From positions 173,831,121 to 173,895,120 of the forward strand of contig CM061919.1 in assembly GCA_031002005.1 (NCBI GenBank): a stretch of DNA of 64,000 bases. The letters run 5' to 3'. The notes below the pieces were generated by a model. It saw only the letters and a list, made by a program, of their open reading frames with translations, searched no databases and was not told the origin of the DNA. Shown in pieces: positions 34,115-45,021 of this stretch. The position numbers were made by a program, and so were the translations under genes. This DNA comes from Vandiemenella viatica. Its lineage: Eukaryota; Arthropoda; Insecta; Orthoptera; Morabidae. Position 1 is the stretch's first letter, and every line of letters starts with the position of its first letter.

Positions 34115-35365
34115 AGGGGGAAGATGTGGTTGTAGGGAAATTGCCACGTGGCGTTACTGGGAACAGGTATCCACCGAGACGAACTACGCACGAGGATGTG
34201 ACAGAACTTAAGACAAAATCTACAGCATTTAGAAGTCCTGAGCGTTTCGTCAGGAAAAATGCCTGACTGTGACAGAACTCGACTTCCGTCCCGTTCCTTT
34301 ACCTCGTGTCGGTGTAACACATTCTCAAGATATTTATCTGAACAAACAATAATAATAATCTTATGAAGAAAAGCAACGGTAAACGAACCCAAGAAAAAAT
34401 TTCCGCTGTTGTAACCACTTTGATTTTGTAACACTGAACATCTTAAACTGAGATGTTTGTCACCTGTAAGCACTTAAATAAATGATAGGTGAAAGCTCGC
34501 TGTTGAACACGCGAGATTATCCTCTCACATTTGTATTCGGTGCTACATGCGCACTGCATCAGGTGAAGGTAAGAGAGGTAATAGTTGGAATTTGTTAAAG
34601 AAATAACAATGGCCTTTTGTAAATTATTAAAAAAAACCCAGGTTTTCAAAAGGCTGGCCATCGGCTTTTTTTGACTGAAACTAATAAGCTACTCTACCTA
34701 ATTAAGGTAACCTGCTACTTAACATGGATTTTGAATTACGCTGTGACTTATTTATCGTTTGACTGCACAATAATCACGAGAAAATTGCTGTAATACAGCA
34801 GAAATACATGGTGTTAAGACGTGTAACAAACAAATAACTATTTTAGAAATGTAATTAATCGCGTGTTTACTTCCATTCTGGAAGTAAGTTATATCGTCAG
34901 AGTATGATCTGAGAGGACACGACCAGACATTACGATGAATTGATTACCTGCACCAGAATCATACTATTGGGAGATTTGGCCATTTTTAAAGCAATTCCAT
35001 AGTTAATCGAAATCCTATTTTTTTAATGACGGTCGTCTGATAGTAATTTAACCAAAAACTGTGTTTCTTCTTTTATTATTTTCCTTTCCTAGTGTTAGTG
35101 ATGATCACAAGTGAAAGAACAACATAGGACGGTCAAAACCGTGAATTTAAACCGCTCTTGACCCGGGCCGGATTCGATCCAGCGACCGCTGCAACGTGAA
35201 TCCAACCCGCTAACCCCAAACTACTGGAGACGGCGAATCCTACGTATGTATGTCCAAATGTTGCGTGGAAGCTCAAATCCTGGCGGCTGCTAGTCGATAA
35301 AAGGAAAGTACTGACTGCTAGTAGAAGAATAGCGTAAACAAATCCCTCCTCAGACATAAACTGTA
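34115..35365. other. No supported gene
   Basis: AT-rich except a patch at about 35150-35260 that contains ggattcgatcc (about 35170), a weak B-box-like string. A 141-codon minus frame (34048-34473) has no domain and overlaps the LINE fragment. Confidence 0.4.
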
Positions 35366-35372
35366 CAACAAA

Positions 35373-35607
35373 CCGAGTGTGGTGGGTGAGCGGTAACGCT
35401 CTGGCCTCGCATTCGGGAGGACGCGGATTCGAATCTCCGTCCGGGCATCGAAATTTGGGTTTTCCATGGATTCCCAAAATCACTTCAACAGAATTCCGGA
35501 AAGCTCCATTCAAAAAGGGCATGACCGAATTCCTTCCCGTTCCTGATCCCCAGTCCTGTTCCGCCTCGAATGACCTCTATATGGAGGAAGCGTAGAAGAA
35601 AAAAAAG
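35373..35607 (+). mobile_element. SINE copy, tRNA-derived family A (near full length)
   Basis: Head ccgagtgtggtgggtgagcg, B box ggattcgaatc at 35424-35434, then atttgggttttccatggatt, gaattccttcccgttcctga, and tail gcgtagaag followed by an A-run. Frames on both strands are translated repeat. Confidence 0.88.
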
Positions 35608-35979
35608 CACAGCAAATGCTGTCTGGAACAAATTATATCTTTTAGGTGATCGTTGAAATCTAGGTGGATGGGGATTTGAGCATCGTTGATTTCTTGTTCT
35701 TCTTGTATAGGGATTTTTTCTCCGAATATATGGTGGAGTTATTTGACTTAGAACAGGAATCCCGCAGGTGTTAATGGTATGACAGTGCCAGACATCAGGC
35801 GCATGATCCTGTTTAATTCCGTGCCCACCTTGTTAAATCACTAGCTATTCAATCAAACAGGAGAGCAGTATTCCGAAAAGGAGTGAAGTTGTTCCTGAAC
35901 CGAATACCTTAGAGCACAGCTGAAGACCTCATAGTTTTTTTCAAGCTTTACAATTATTTGGAGTCGCGGTCTCTACATC

Positions 35980-36170
35980 CGAAAGGCGATGGGGGTAAAG
36001 AACTGGAAGGAATCCGATCATGGTCTATTTGAAAGAACCACCCCGGCATCCACCTGGCTTAATTTCTGAAAGCCATGGAAAAGCGAAATCAGGATGACAG
36101 GAGAGGAATTCGAACCCACGTACTCCCGAATGTCAGACTGGACCTAACCGCTCTCCCACCAGGTTTAGTA
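35980..36170 (-). mobile_element. SINE copy, tRNA-derived family A (diverged)
   Basis: Shows ccccggcatccacctggctt, aaagccatggaaaagcgaaa, inverted B box ggaattcgaacccacgtact, and head ctctcccaccaggttt. Older copy by its substitutions. Confidence 0.75.
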
Positions 36171-36174
36171 GCCA

Positions 36175-37391
36175 TCATGCAGAGGTAAATAGTTTCTGTA
36201 TCCTGTTATAACGATGGTTGATTTTTGATGCAATGTTCCTTAAATAGGTTTGAAGGAAGTGCCTTAGGGATTTTGGATGTTATTGTGGGGTAACGTATTC
36301 TAATCATTGGCTAGGGAAGCTTCTCTGGTAGCAAAGATGGAGTTATAAGCGTATCAAAATTAAGTAAGTTGTGGGATATGAATGAAGAATCTGTTCTTTC
36401 AAAATCAGACATCTCTCATGCACCTCTAATCCCAGTTTATTATGATGGCTAATTTTCAGGAGTAGGTAGCATATTTCTACGTTGCTGAATTAAACAATGT
36501 AGTATAGCTTATTATCCCACTACTCTGACTCTATACGAGAGCGTAGAGTTATAGATGGAAAACGTACATCTCACACGAAGATTCAGCATAGTCCAAAAGG
36601 AAAAATTATCTCAGTCCTCGCTAGTATTACCTGGTACTAATACGAATGGTGTCATTTGACACCGCCGTAGCGTCTAATTACTGAGACCCCTGGGGCAACA
36701 CGCCGGTCAGCCTTCCGGGGAGTCACATAGGTTAATTGCTTCGCGCTCCCTAGCTCAATTAGCGTGTCGACAAACCTAATACACTGCCAGGTGACTTCTG
36801 CGAAAAACAGACAGCTTTGTCATACGTGTTTTTTATTGTTATTTATTGACAGTAACTCGAAACACCACATAGTAATTTTTGAAAGAAGGTAATTTACATT
36901 TGTGTGTAGCAATACATCGCATCGGACAAATATTAAACTCCTTTTTAAATATCTCTTTTGGTTTATGTCGAATTTTCATAGTATGGGCCAAACTGATTTT
37001 TTAAGAGTATTGTAATGGAGCAATATACAAAGAGTGAACAGTTACCGGGAGAAAAATGTATTATGGTTGACCCCGTAAATTCTTGAGTTCGTGTCTACGT
37101 GTTGAATTTGAGACACTGAATGAGAATGAAATTTTTTTTTTAAATTTTTCTTATTTAGCACACATTTTTACAGCCTAATATCTATAAACTAAAATAGGCC
37201 TTAATTTAAAACAACAGTTATACATTTGATACTCCAAAACATAATTCCACAATGAATAATTTCAATTTTTGTTATGTGTAGTTTTGGCAATGTCTGTACA
37301 GTCTTTGCTTGTTGGCACGATACATACGATTGTCTCGTTGTTAACATATATTATAGCTTTCTAAACTTGCCGCATTTTTTATAATTGATTT
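36175..37391. other. AT-rich stretch, no supported gene
   Basis: AT-rich apart from 36650-36790. Poly-T at 37132-37143. Ends at the left boundary of the large palindrome. No sequence resembling the palindrome arms was seen here. Confidence 0.45.
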
Positions 37392-37397
37392 GTTACA
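37392..37397. repeat. Direct repeat gttaca flanking the palindrome (left)
   Basis: Six bases immediately outside the left arm, identical to 47871-47876 immediately outside the right arm. They look like a target-site duplication, though six bases could also be junction microhomology. Confidence 0.6.
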
Positions 37398-38097
37398 AGT
37401 AGTAAGGATACGGCGGTTCTGCCCCCTATAATTATCTCACCCGTCCCTCCCCCTGCGGCCGCTTCCCCTATAATTAGGCGCCACCGCCCTGTCATTATCT
37501 ACCTGGCTGCCGGCGCCGCTTACCGTCATTATCTTTGTAGGTCACGCGCCACGCCCCTGCAGGTGTGCAGGTCGCTTCCCCTCCTATATTCCAGAACACC
37601 CATGCCGGTTTGGTATTAAATAGGTCACGCGCCCCGCCCCCCTGCGGTCGCTGCCCTATAATTACGCGCCGCCGCCACCCGCCCCCTCCCCTCCCATATC
37701 CAGAAGCCCCGTCCATAAGATTTGTATGTGTGCCGTTTCTGCTGCAGTCTCAAGGTCACCCCCCTCCCTTCCCCTTATCCAGAACGCTCTTCCATAAGAC
37801 TTGTATGTGTGCCGGTTTGGTATTAAATAGGTCACGCGCCCCCCCCCCCCCCCTGCGGCCGCTTCCCCTATAATTAGGCACCTGGCCGACTGTGCGGCCT
37901 GTAATTATCTACCTGGCTGCCGGCGCCGCTTACCGTCAAGGTCACGCGCCACGCCGGCGCCACCGGCCTGTCATTATCTTTGTAGGTCACCCGCCCCGCC
38001 CCCTGCAGACACGACGGCGCCGAGGCAGGACACGCGTACGCACACACGTCGTCCCCTCCAAGTCCAAAATGGAGTTACGTGGTTTATGGACGCACCC
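37398..38097. repeat. GC-rich outer block of left arm, with one Harbinger-like end
   Basis: About 700 bp of very GC-rich DNA. Nested direct repeats: acctggctgccggcgccgct at 37501 and 37911, gccggtttggtattaaatag at 37603 and 37811, and recurrent cctataatta. Its inner edge (38064-38097) reads inward-to-outward as gggtgcgtccataaaccacg on the minus strand and is followed by tta. That matches the ends of the MITE at 30082-30399. The opposite end of such an element is not found, so it appears cut off at the palindrome boundary. Confidence 0.75.
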
Positions 38098-38170
38098 TTA
38101 GCATAACAAATTTTCAGCTCCCCCTCTACTTGCCACGCATTCGGGAGGACATGAGTTCGTATTCCCCGTC

Positions 38171-38200
38171 CTACCATCGAATTATTATTATTATTATTAT
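38171..38200. repeat. (ATT)n microsatellite, left arm
   Basis: Short att repeat. The mirror position in the right arm (about 47085-47102) has fewer units, so the arms differ in repeat number. Confidence 0.85.
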
Positions 38201-38379
38201 TAAATACAATGAGAGACGAAGAAGGGGGAGAGAGAAACTTGGTGCTGGCCCATTCAGTCTTACTCTTCCGAACATGCGATCTTAAAATACTAATTATTCT
38301 CTAATTCATCGTAACTACTGAGATAATTAGCATTTTTTCGTAAAGTGTCGTCAACGGTACAAAACCCCCGTCGGTTTAA

Positions 38380-38695
38380 TAAAGCGGGAAGGAATTCTGC
38401 ATGTTGAAGAAGGGAAATGGCGAAACCTGGTGTCGGCCCATTCAGGCCTAATCTTCCGAAAGATACCAAAAGGTTTAACGTCCCCCTTCAAAGGTAGTTT
38501 ACTAGAATTCGGTGAGTTTAGTTTTGCGCGAGAAGGAATTCGGCCATAGCCTTTTGAAGGAAGCATCATGGCATTCACCTGGAGTGATTTCAGGAAACCA
38601 TGGAAAACCCAAATCTGGATGCACGGACGGGGATTCGAACCCGCGTCCCCCGAATGCGCGGCCAGAACGTTAACCGTTCACCTACATTATGGGCG
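38380..38695 (-). mobile_element. SINE copy, tRNA-derived family A, plus family C piece (left arm)
   Basis: Family C phrase ggtgtcggcccattcaggcc (about 38430), then family A body ggaattcggccatagccttt, aaatctggatgcacggacgg, inverted B box ggattcgaacccgcgtcccc, and head gttaaccgttcacctaca. Mirrored at about 46570-46890. Confidence 0.82.
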
Positions 38696-39269
38696 GTTGT
38701 CTCGCCATAGACATTAGCTAAATGTTCAGCTGACTAAATTTGCATTTTCTCTTCTGAAGAGCTGGACTTAATAAATTTTATGTTTGGAAAACTAAATTTT
38801 CCGTTCGTCGGAGTGTCAAGAATGTTTGCACTCTGCTTTTATAATGCCACGTTTAGTTGTTGTCGTATCCATGTTTATACACAGAATCTTTGACATTTTT
38901 AATTCCTTGGTCAGTTGTTGAAGGGACTAATAAAATACGCAGATTTTTACTATTTACATAATATTTAAGCAAAAGAGAGTTAATTCGCCATATACCTGAA
39001 TTATTTTTGCATTAAACTGAAGCTACATCAACTAGAAGAATGCAATATGGAGCAAATTTACAGCAGCATCCTTCAGAATTCAGGACCCGAACTTCATCAT
39101 CGGTCCAGTAGCGTTGCAATATCGGGAGAAACATGAGGCTTAAGGTTGCAAGCGCACAGATGATTAAAACTAACTTCTAGAAAGCTAATGGAGTGACATT
39201 TCTTGAATTCACGCAGCACTAGACTTCTGGGGTAACTTTCCATATTATGTTGACTATGAAAGAGTAGTG

Positions 39270-39570
39270 CGGGAAGGAATTCTGCATGTTGAAGAAGGGA
39301 AATGGCGAAACCTGGTGTCGGCCCATTCAGGCCTAATCTTCCGAAAGATACCTCAAGGTTTAACGTCCCCCTCCAAAGGTAATTTTCCAAAATTTCAGTG
39401 AGTTTAGTTTTGCGCAATATATGGACACATTGGACGAGAACGAATTCAGCCATAGCCTTTTGAAGGAAGCATCACAGCATTCACCTGGAGTGATTTCAGG
39501 AAACCATGGAAAACCCAAATCTGAATGCAAGGCCAGAACGTTAACCGTTCACCCACCACGTTAGGTCCTT
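39270..39570 (-). mobile_element. Family C piece and partial family A SINE (left arm)
   Basis: Family C phrase at about 39317 (ggtgtcggcccattcaggcc). Then SINE body gccttttgaaggaagcatca, aaatctgaatgcaaggccag and head gttaaccgttcacccaccac. The B-box segment is deleted between 'ctgaatgc' and 'aaggcc'. Mirrored at about 45700-46000. Confidence 0.78.
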
Positions 39571-39599
39571 AGGATTTGATAACAGCGAAGATATTATAC

Positions 39600-39730
39600 G
39601 TACTTTACATGGAGTGATTTCGGGAAACCATGGAAAATCTATATCTGGATGCTCGGATTGAGATTCAAACCCGCGTCCTCCCGAATGCGAGACCAGTACG
39701 TTAACCGTTCACCTATTACGCTTGGTGTAG
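39600..39730 (-). mobile_element. Partial family A SINE (left arm)
   Basis: Contains catggagtgatttcgggaaa, inverted B box gagattcaaacccgcgtcct, and head gttaaccgttcacctattac. The tail part is missing. Mirrored at about 45540-45670. Confidence 0.78.
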
Positions 39731-39759
39731 TATGAAAAGTATGCATCATAGTATGCTCG

Positions 39760-41400
39760 ATTACACATACATTCCCAAATTTCTGATGGCATAAAATATG
39801 CTTGGCTTAAGAAGGTTTTAAAAATAGACTACAAGCCACGTTTTAAAATTTTAAAAGGAACATTGCAACTGTAAGTAGGAATGTAAACCGTTTTTACGTT
39901 CTGTAAATATTGTAAATTACTATCAAAGTTGTTTAATTTCATGAAAGAAAGCATTAAAATTAAGAAAAAAAATCAGAGAAACGTACATAGTATATCACGA
40001 GATATTGACGGAAATGGCGTTTGTACAACACTCATAAAATGTACAACAAATATTTACACCAGCGGTCTAAGCACAAAACGATACATACAAATCCGTTACC
40101 ACATTTAACGCTTCGAATGCTTTCTGAACTTTTCTTTTCAGAGTATCGACCAAAGTCTAAGCTTGTCCTCAGACATCCAACATATTGCCGAGGCTACGAG
40201 ACTTTAAAAAGTAACGATATAGTCGGTGATGTAATAAATTATTGCATCTTCGATTCGCTTTTTATAGTTTTTTTTATAACAATGCATTGCAATGATCACT
40301 TGTTGGACATAACTTATTGACTATAATATACTGGGTGTCATGCTGATAAAATATCAAATTTCTGTATTGCGACATTTTGAAATAAGTGTAAAGTGAGGGA
40401 ATTTTTTTCACGCGTTTGACTGCCATAATTTCATGAAAGAAAGCATTAAAATTAAGAAAATCAGAGCAAACGTACAGAGTATATCATCACTCTGTTGGAC
40501 ATAGCTTATTGACTATAATATACTGGGTGTCATGCTGATAAAAGAAACGTACATAGTATATCACGAGATATTGACGGAAATGGCGTTTGTACAACAGTCA
40601 TAAAAATTATGTAATATTTGCTCCACGAAAGAAGTCATCGGGGGAATGCGGAATAGTTGTTTATGCCTGTCGAATATCACCTGCTAATAAAATTACAGTA
40701 CCACCGAATGACCGTTCGTTTCCACGTAAGTCTTGGAATGTTCAAACCAAAGATTCCAGCGATTTTTTGATGCTTTGAATGTTGCATGTTGGTTGTAATA
40801 CGTTTAAAAGTATCAAAGTGCAGTAATTTTAATTTAAAGACTGTAATTAACAATGTTGTGTAAACTTTTATGTTTCAAATAAGTTTTTGGTTGTTTAGAA
40901 TTGTTTAATTTCGTTAGTTTTATGTTTAATTGCTTGCATATACGAGTTAGTGAATTTAAGGTGCACTTTTTTCTTTAGATGAAAGATGGCATATGCGTTT
41001 TATTAAAATAACCTAGAGTTTGAAACCTAAGAACCGACTCATTTGAAGCAATGATTTATTTGTCAACTGAAATAGGTCCGTAACTAAACACTTACAACGT
41101 CTTTCTAAACAATTAAAAAAAAAAAATTTGGAGGCGCGAAAACATCCATATGACACAACTCGTGGTGCGAAACATACATATGACACAACTCGCGGTAATT
41201 TACAGATATGACACAACTCGCGGTAATTTACAGTAGTAAACAGAACATTGCTTTTTGAGTTCTGGTGGCAAAAAAAATATTCTTGGCTTAAGAAGGTTTT
41301 AAAATAGACTACAAGCCACATTTTAAAAGGAATATTGCAACTGTAAGTAGGAATGTAAACCGTTTTACTGCGTAAATCTCGGAGTCTAACCGTCATGCCT
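39760..41400. repeat. Internal direct-repeat cluster of left arm
   Basis: ggcttaagaaggttttaaaa with tagactacaagccac occurs at about 39805 and 41284. catgaaagaaagcattaaaa occurs at about 39940 and 40432. attgactataatatactggg occurs at about 40316 and 40508. gagatattgacggaaatggc occurs at about 40000 and 40567. A triple of catatgacacaactcg-like units lies at 41147-41222. The whole cluster is mirrored in the right arm. Function unknown. Confidence 0.8.
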
Positions 41401-42213
41401 GCAAAACATTTCTGACTTGGAGCTTAACTTTTTTCATAAAACTCTAAATTTTATGAAACAGGCGATATGCCTCAGTACTTAGGTTCTTGATTTCTAGCGC
41501 TGAGATACCAGCACTAAACACTGGCGGCAGATAATGGAGTTACCGAAGTTCTAATAACTGATCATCAAATCCTTAGCCAGGAGCGTAGCAAGTTTAAGGT
41601 CCCGTATCTGATCTTCACTCTTCAAGTAGCTGGCAGTCAAACGCGTGAAAAATTACCTCACCTTACACTGATTTCAAAATGCCTACAGTCGCAAACAGAA
41701 ATTCACCGAAGATAGCATCCACTAAGTTCTAGATCATGGTAGATCATTCATGAAATTTTTCGTCAGTGCCAGTATACGAGTCTGTTTCGTAGACTAAATG
41801 GATCTCGTTTACAACCTCCAAAGGGCACATGTGAATAGTTCTTATCCCGACACATGCGAAAAATGCGGTACAGACCACAGTTAGTTGGAAAAATGGAAGA
41901 ATACATACTTTCTGCAGAAACAGCGGTAACAGATGCATAGCATATTGTCGGGGATTGGCACGTATCTAAAACTGTCACGAACTGCACCACTCAAGAACAA
42001 GCTAGGAAAGGTGCCAAGCACAAACTTCGAAAGTATATACCTTTTAGGACTTACAGAATATTGACAACTTATACATGCACACACCAGTGTCAAGGATCAT
42101 GAAAATATGCTCGGCCTCACAAATATTGAGAGATGTTTCGGAATTTCTTGAGTTAACAGTCCGATCCTCATTCTCTTTCTATTTACCGCATACTTTTACA
42201 AGGCGTGTAGTGG

Positions 42214-42325
42214 ACATTCGCCTGGAGTGATTTCAGGAAACTATGGAAAAAATAACTTAAATCTGGATGGTCGCTTCCCGAATGCGATGTCAGAGTGCTA
42301 TCGCTCGCCCAACAGTCATAGTCAA
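42214..42325 (-). mobile_element. Degraded family A SINE in palindrome spacer
   Basis: cattcgcctggagtgatttc then aaatctggatggtcgcttcc. The B-box stretch is deleted and the head cgctcgcccaacag is altered. Confidence 0.65.
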
Positions 42326-42869
42326 TCCTCTTACGCACCCCACCTCATAAAATCCCGAAATTTTATGAAAACCGCAAAACATAGTGAATACAGGTAAAAT
42401 ATCGCCAAAATTATGTAATATTCGCTCTACGAAAGAAGTCATAGATTGATATGGTTAGAAGATGACTGAGGATGTATCAGTTTCATTAAGAATTACCATT
42501 CCTCAGTTTAGATGTCCTAAATTACACACAGTTAGCTTGGCAGGTAGAGTTCCATAGTGAAAAGGTTGTCGGTGTTATGAAGGACGATGCGAATTGCACC
42601 CTGATTGTGGAGTTTGCTGGGTTACGGGGCAAAAAGTGTGCATTCTGGCTCGAGACCGACCGAACCTGTAACATTTTTATTTATTTTTTATTTTTGCTGG
42701 ATACCAGTTAACCAGTGGAGATGCTACATTTTGTGCTTAGGTACATCTCTTGTGGTATAAACTCGTAACCTTTCTCCGGAGCAGAGCCTTCGTGGGTGAA
42801 TCCTCAAAAATTAGACCATACTTTAGGTATGTTTTAAACCAGAGTGAGAAACATCCACTTCATTCATAA

Positions 42870-42982
42870 ATGGTTACAACAGCTATCCATTCACCCACAT
42901 GCATAGAAAACCCTAATCCGTATGCCTAGATCGGGATTCAAACCGGTATCCTCCTGAATGAGAGGCCAACACTCTCGGTGAA
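42870..42982 (-). mobile_element. Degraded family A SINE in palindrome spacer
   Basis: Inverted B box gggattcaaaccggtatcct and head-side gaatgagaggccaacactct and cggtg remain. The tail half is lost. Confidence 0.6.
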
Positions 42983-43328
42983 ATTATAGATGATAAAATT
43001 ATAAGTGTTTGATTTAAAAGTGACATGTTTACAGCGTCAGCTAATCGTCTCCACAATTTGAGTAGCTGTATGGTGCAAATTGAAATCGACGTTTCACGAA
43101 ATACGTCTTATACCCGTTGCGTTTTACAAAATAGTCTTCATTTATAATGACAGCCTATATACCTCGTGCTGCTAAGTTTCGCTTCACGCTCGTTTAAACT
43201 AGCATCAGAGGCCATATTGGTGAACTATGGGACAAGCGGTCTTCCACAAACAAGATTTCACAGGATTACACCCACCACCACTCGCCCCTAAAAAGTCCTT
43301 TACCAAGTTATTTTTCATGAGTCCTTCA

Positions 43329-43763
43329 TCACTTACTAGTCTTAAGACCCAATCGTAATAGACACCAACACTCGATAAGACATAAACTTTTTCCGGATAT
43401 AAGTACTAAGTATGTGCCACTTTCCACGAATATTATTAAAAAGTGTGAAAATGTGCAAAATAGATAAAAAAAATTAATGAAAACTGACCAGTCAGAGAAA
43501 TAGAACAAAGTATCGAGCATTACAGGGAGCAAGAGAGAAGCATAATTTCGTGAAAAATATACAGTTTCAGTAAGAAGCATGAAAATCCTATTGAGTTTGG
43601 ATAGCATGTTGTCTGACGCCGATCCAAAAAAGATACTCCCGTAGTCTAGGATGGGTCGTACGAGAGCCCTGTAGAGGTGTATTGCAACTGTGGGTTCGGT
43701 GCCCCACCATACTCCTGGTGCAGCTCGTATTACATTGTATGATGCTTCACATTTGGTAAGCAT
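43329..43763 (-). pseudogene. LINE reverse-transcriptase fragment (Jockey/I-like) in palindrome spacer
   Basis: The first ~60 residues of this minus-strand frame (43763 to about 43580) read YNVIRAAPGVWWGTEPTV then LYRALVRPILDYGSIFFGSA and LSKLNRI. This is the 'lykalvrs.ldYGs..ygsa....l.kld.iq' segment downstream of the catalytic core in Jockey/I-type elements. The rest of the frame is out of register. It is a different LINE type from the 3960 and 27198 fragments. It lies only in the spacer and has no mirror copy. Confidence 0.65.
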
Positions 43764-44985
43764 GTTCCTTATATGGGCCTAAGTACTGAGGCATATCGCC
43801 TGTTTCATAAAATTTAGAGTTTTATGAAAAAAGTTAAGCTCCAAGTCAGAAATGTTTTGCAGGCATGACGGTTAGACTCCGAGATTTACGCAGTAAAACG
43901 GTTTACATTCCTACTTACAGTTGCAATATTCCTTTTAAAATGTGGCTTGTAGTCTATTTTAAAACCTTCTTAAGCCAAGAATATTTTTTTTTTTTTGCCA
44001 CCAGAACTCAAAAAGCAATGTTCTGTTTACTACTGTAAATTACCGCGAGTTGTGTCATATCTGTAAATTACCGCGAGTTGTGTCATATGTATGTTTCGCA
44101 CCACGAGTTGTGTCATATGGATGTTTTGCGCCTCCAAATTTTTTTTTTTTTAATTGTTTAGAAAGACGTTGTAAGTGTTTAGTTACGGACCTATTTCAGT
44201 TGACAAATAAATCATTGCTTCAAATGAGTCGGTTCTTAGGTTTCAAACTCTAGGTTATTTTAATAAAACGCATATGCCATCTTTCATCTAAAGAAAAAAG
44301 TGCACCTTAAATTCACTAACTCGTATATGCAAGCAATTAAACATAAAACTAACGAAATTAAACAATTCTAAACAACCAAAAACTTATTTGAAACATAAAA
44401 GTTTACACAACATTGTTAATTACAGTCTTTAAATTAAAATTTACTGCACTTTGATACTTTTAAACGTATTACAACCAACATGCAACATTCAAAGCATCAA
44501 AAAATCGCTGGAATCTTTGGTTTGAACATTCCAAGACTTACGTGGAAACGAACGGTCATTCGGTGGTACTGTAATTTTATTAGCAGGTGATATTCGACAG
44601 GCATAAACAACTATTCCGCATTCCCCCGATGACTTCTTTCGTGGAGCAAATATTACATAATTTTTATGACTGTTGTACAAACGCCATTTCCGTCAATATC
44701 TCGTGATATACTATGTACGTTTCTTTTATCAGCATGACACCCAGTATATTATAGTCAATAAGCTATGTCCAACAGAGTGATGATATACTCTGTACGTTTG
44801 CTCTGATTTTCTTAATTTTAATGCTTTCTTTCATGAAATTATGGCAGTCAAACGCGTGAAAAATTCCCTCACTTTACACTTATTTCAAAATGTCGCAATA
44901 CAGAAATTTGATATTTTATCAGCATGACACCCAGTATATTATAGTCAATAAGTTATGTCCAACAAGTGATCATTGCAATGCATTG

Positions 44986-44989
<4 letters not shown>

Positions 44990-45019
<30 letters not shown>
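44990..45019. repeat. A30 homopolymer, arm-specific expansion
   Basis: About 30 A, where the mirrored position in the left arm (about 40268) has only 8. This is the largest length difference I see between arms. Confidence 0.9.

Positions 45020-45021
<2 letters not shown>

Larger units (their letters stand above)
37398..41483. repeat. Left arm of giant palindrome (~4.09 kb)
   Basis: Begins agtagtaaggatacggcggt and ends gcctcagtacttagg. Its reverse complement is 43778-47870, nearly identical along the whole length. Differences I see are mainly homopolymer indels (a T8 near 40268 against an A30 at 44990-45019, poly-C length near 37840) plus a 14-bp indel near 37440 and scattered single bases. 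It contains a GC-rich outer block, three family A SINE copies, family C repeat pieces and internally repeated AT-rich units. No protein family seen in its open frames. Confidence 0.93.
41484..43777. other. Palindrome spacer (2.29 kb)
   Basis: Non-palindromic centre between the arms. It includes rearranged pieces of arm sequence: cagtcaaacgcgtgaaaaat near 41635 is the reverse of a segment near 40410-40430, and tgtaatattcgctctacgaa near 42414 resembles 40610. It also holds two degraded family A SINEs and a LINE fragment. No intact gene and no transposase motif found. Confidence 0.75.
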
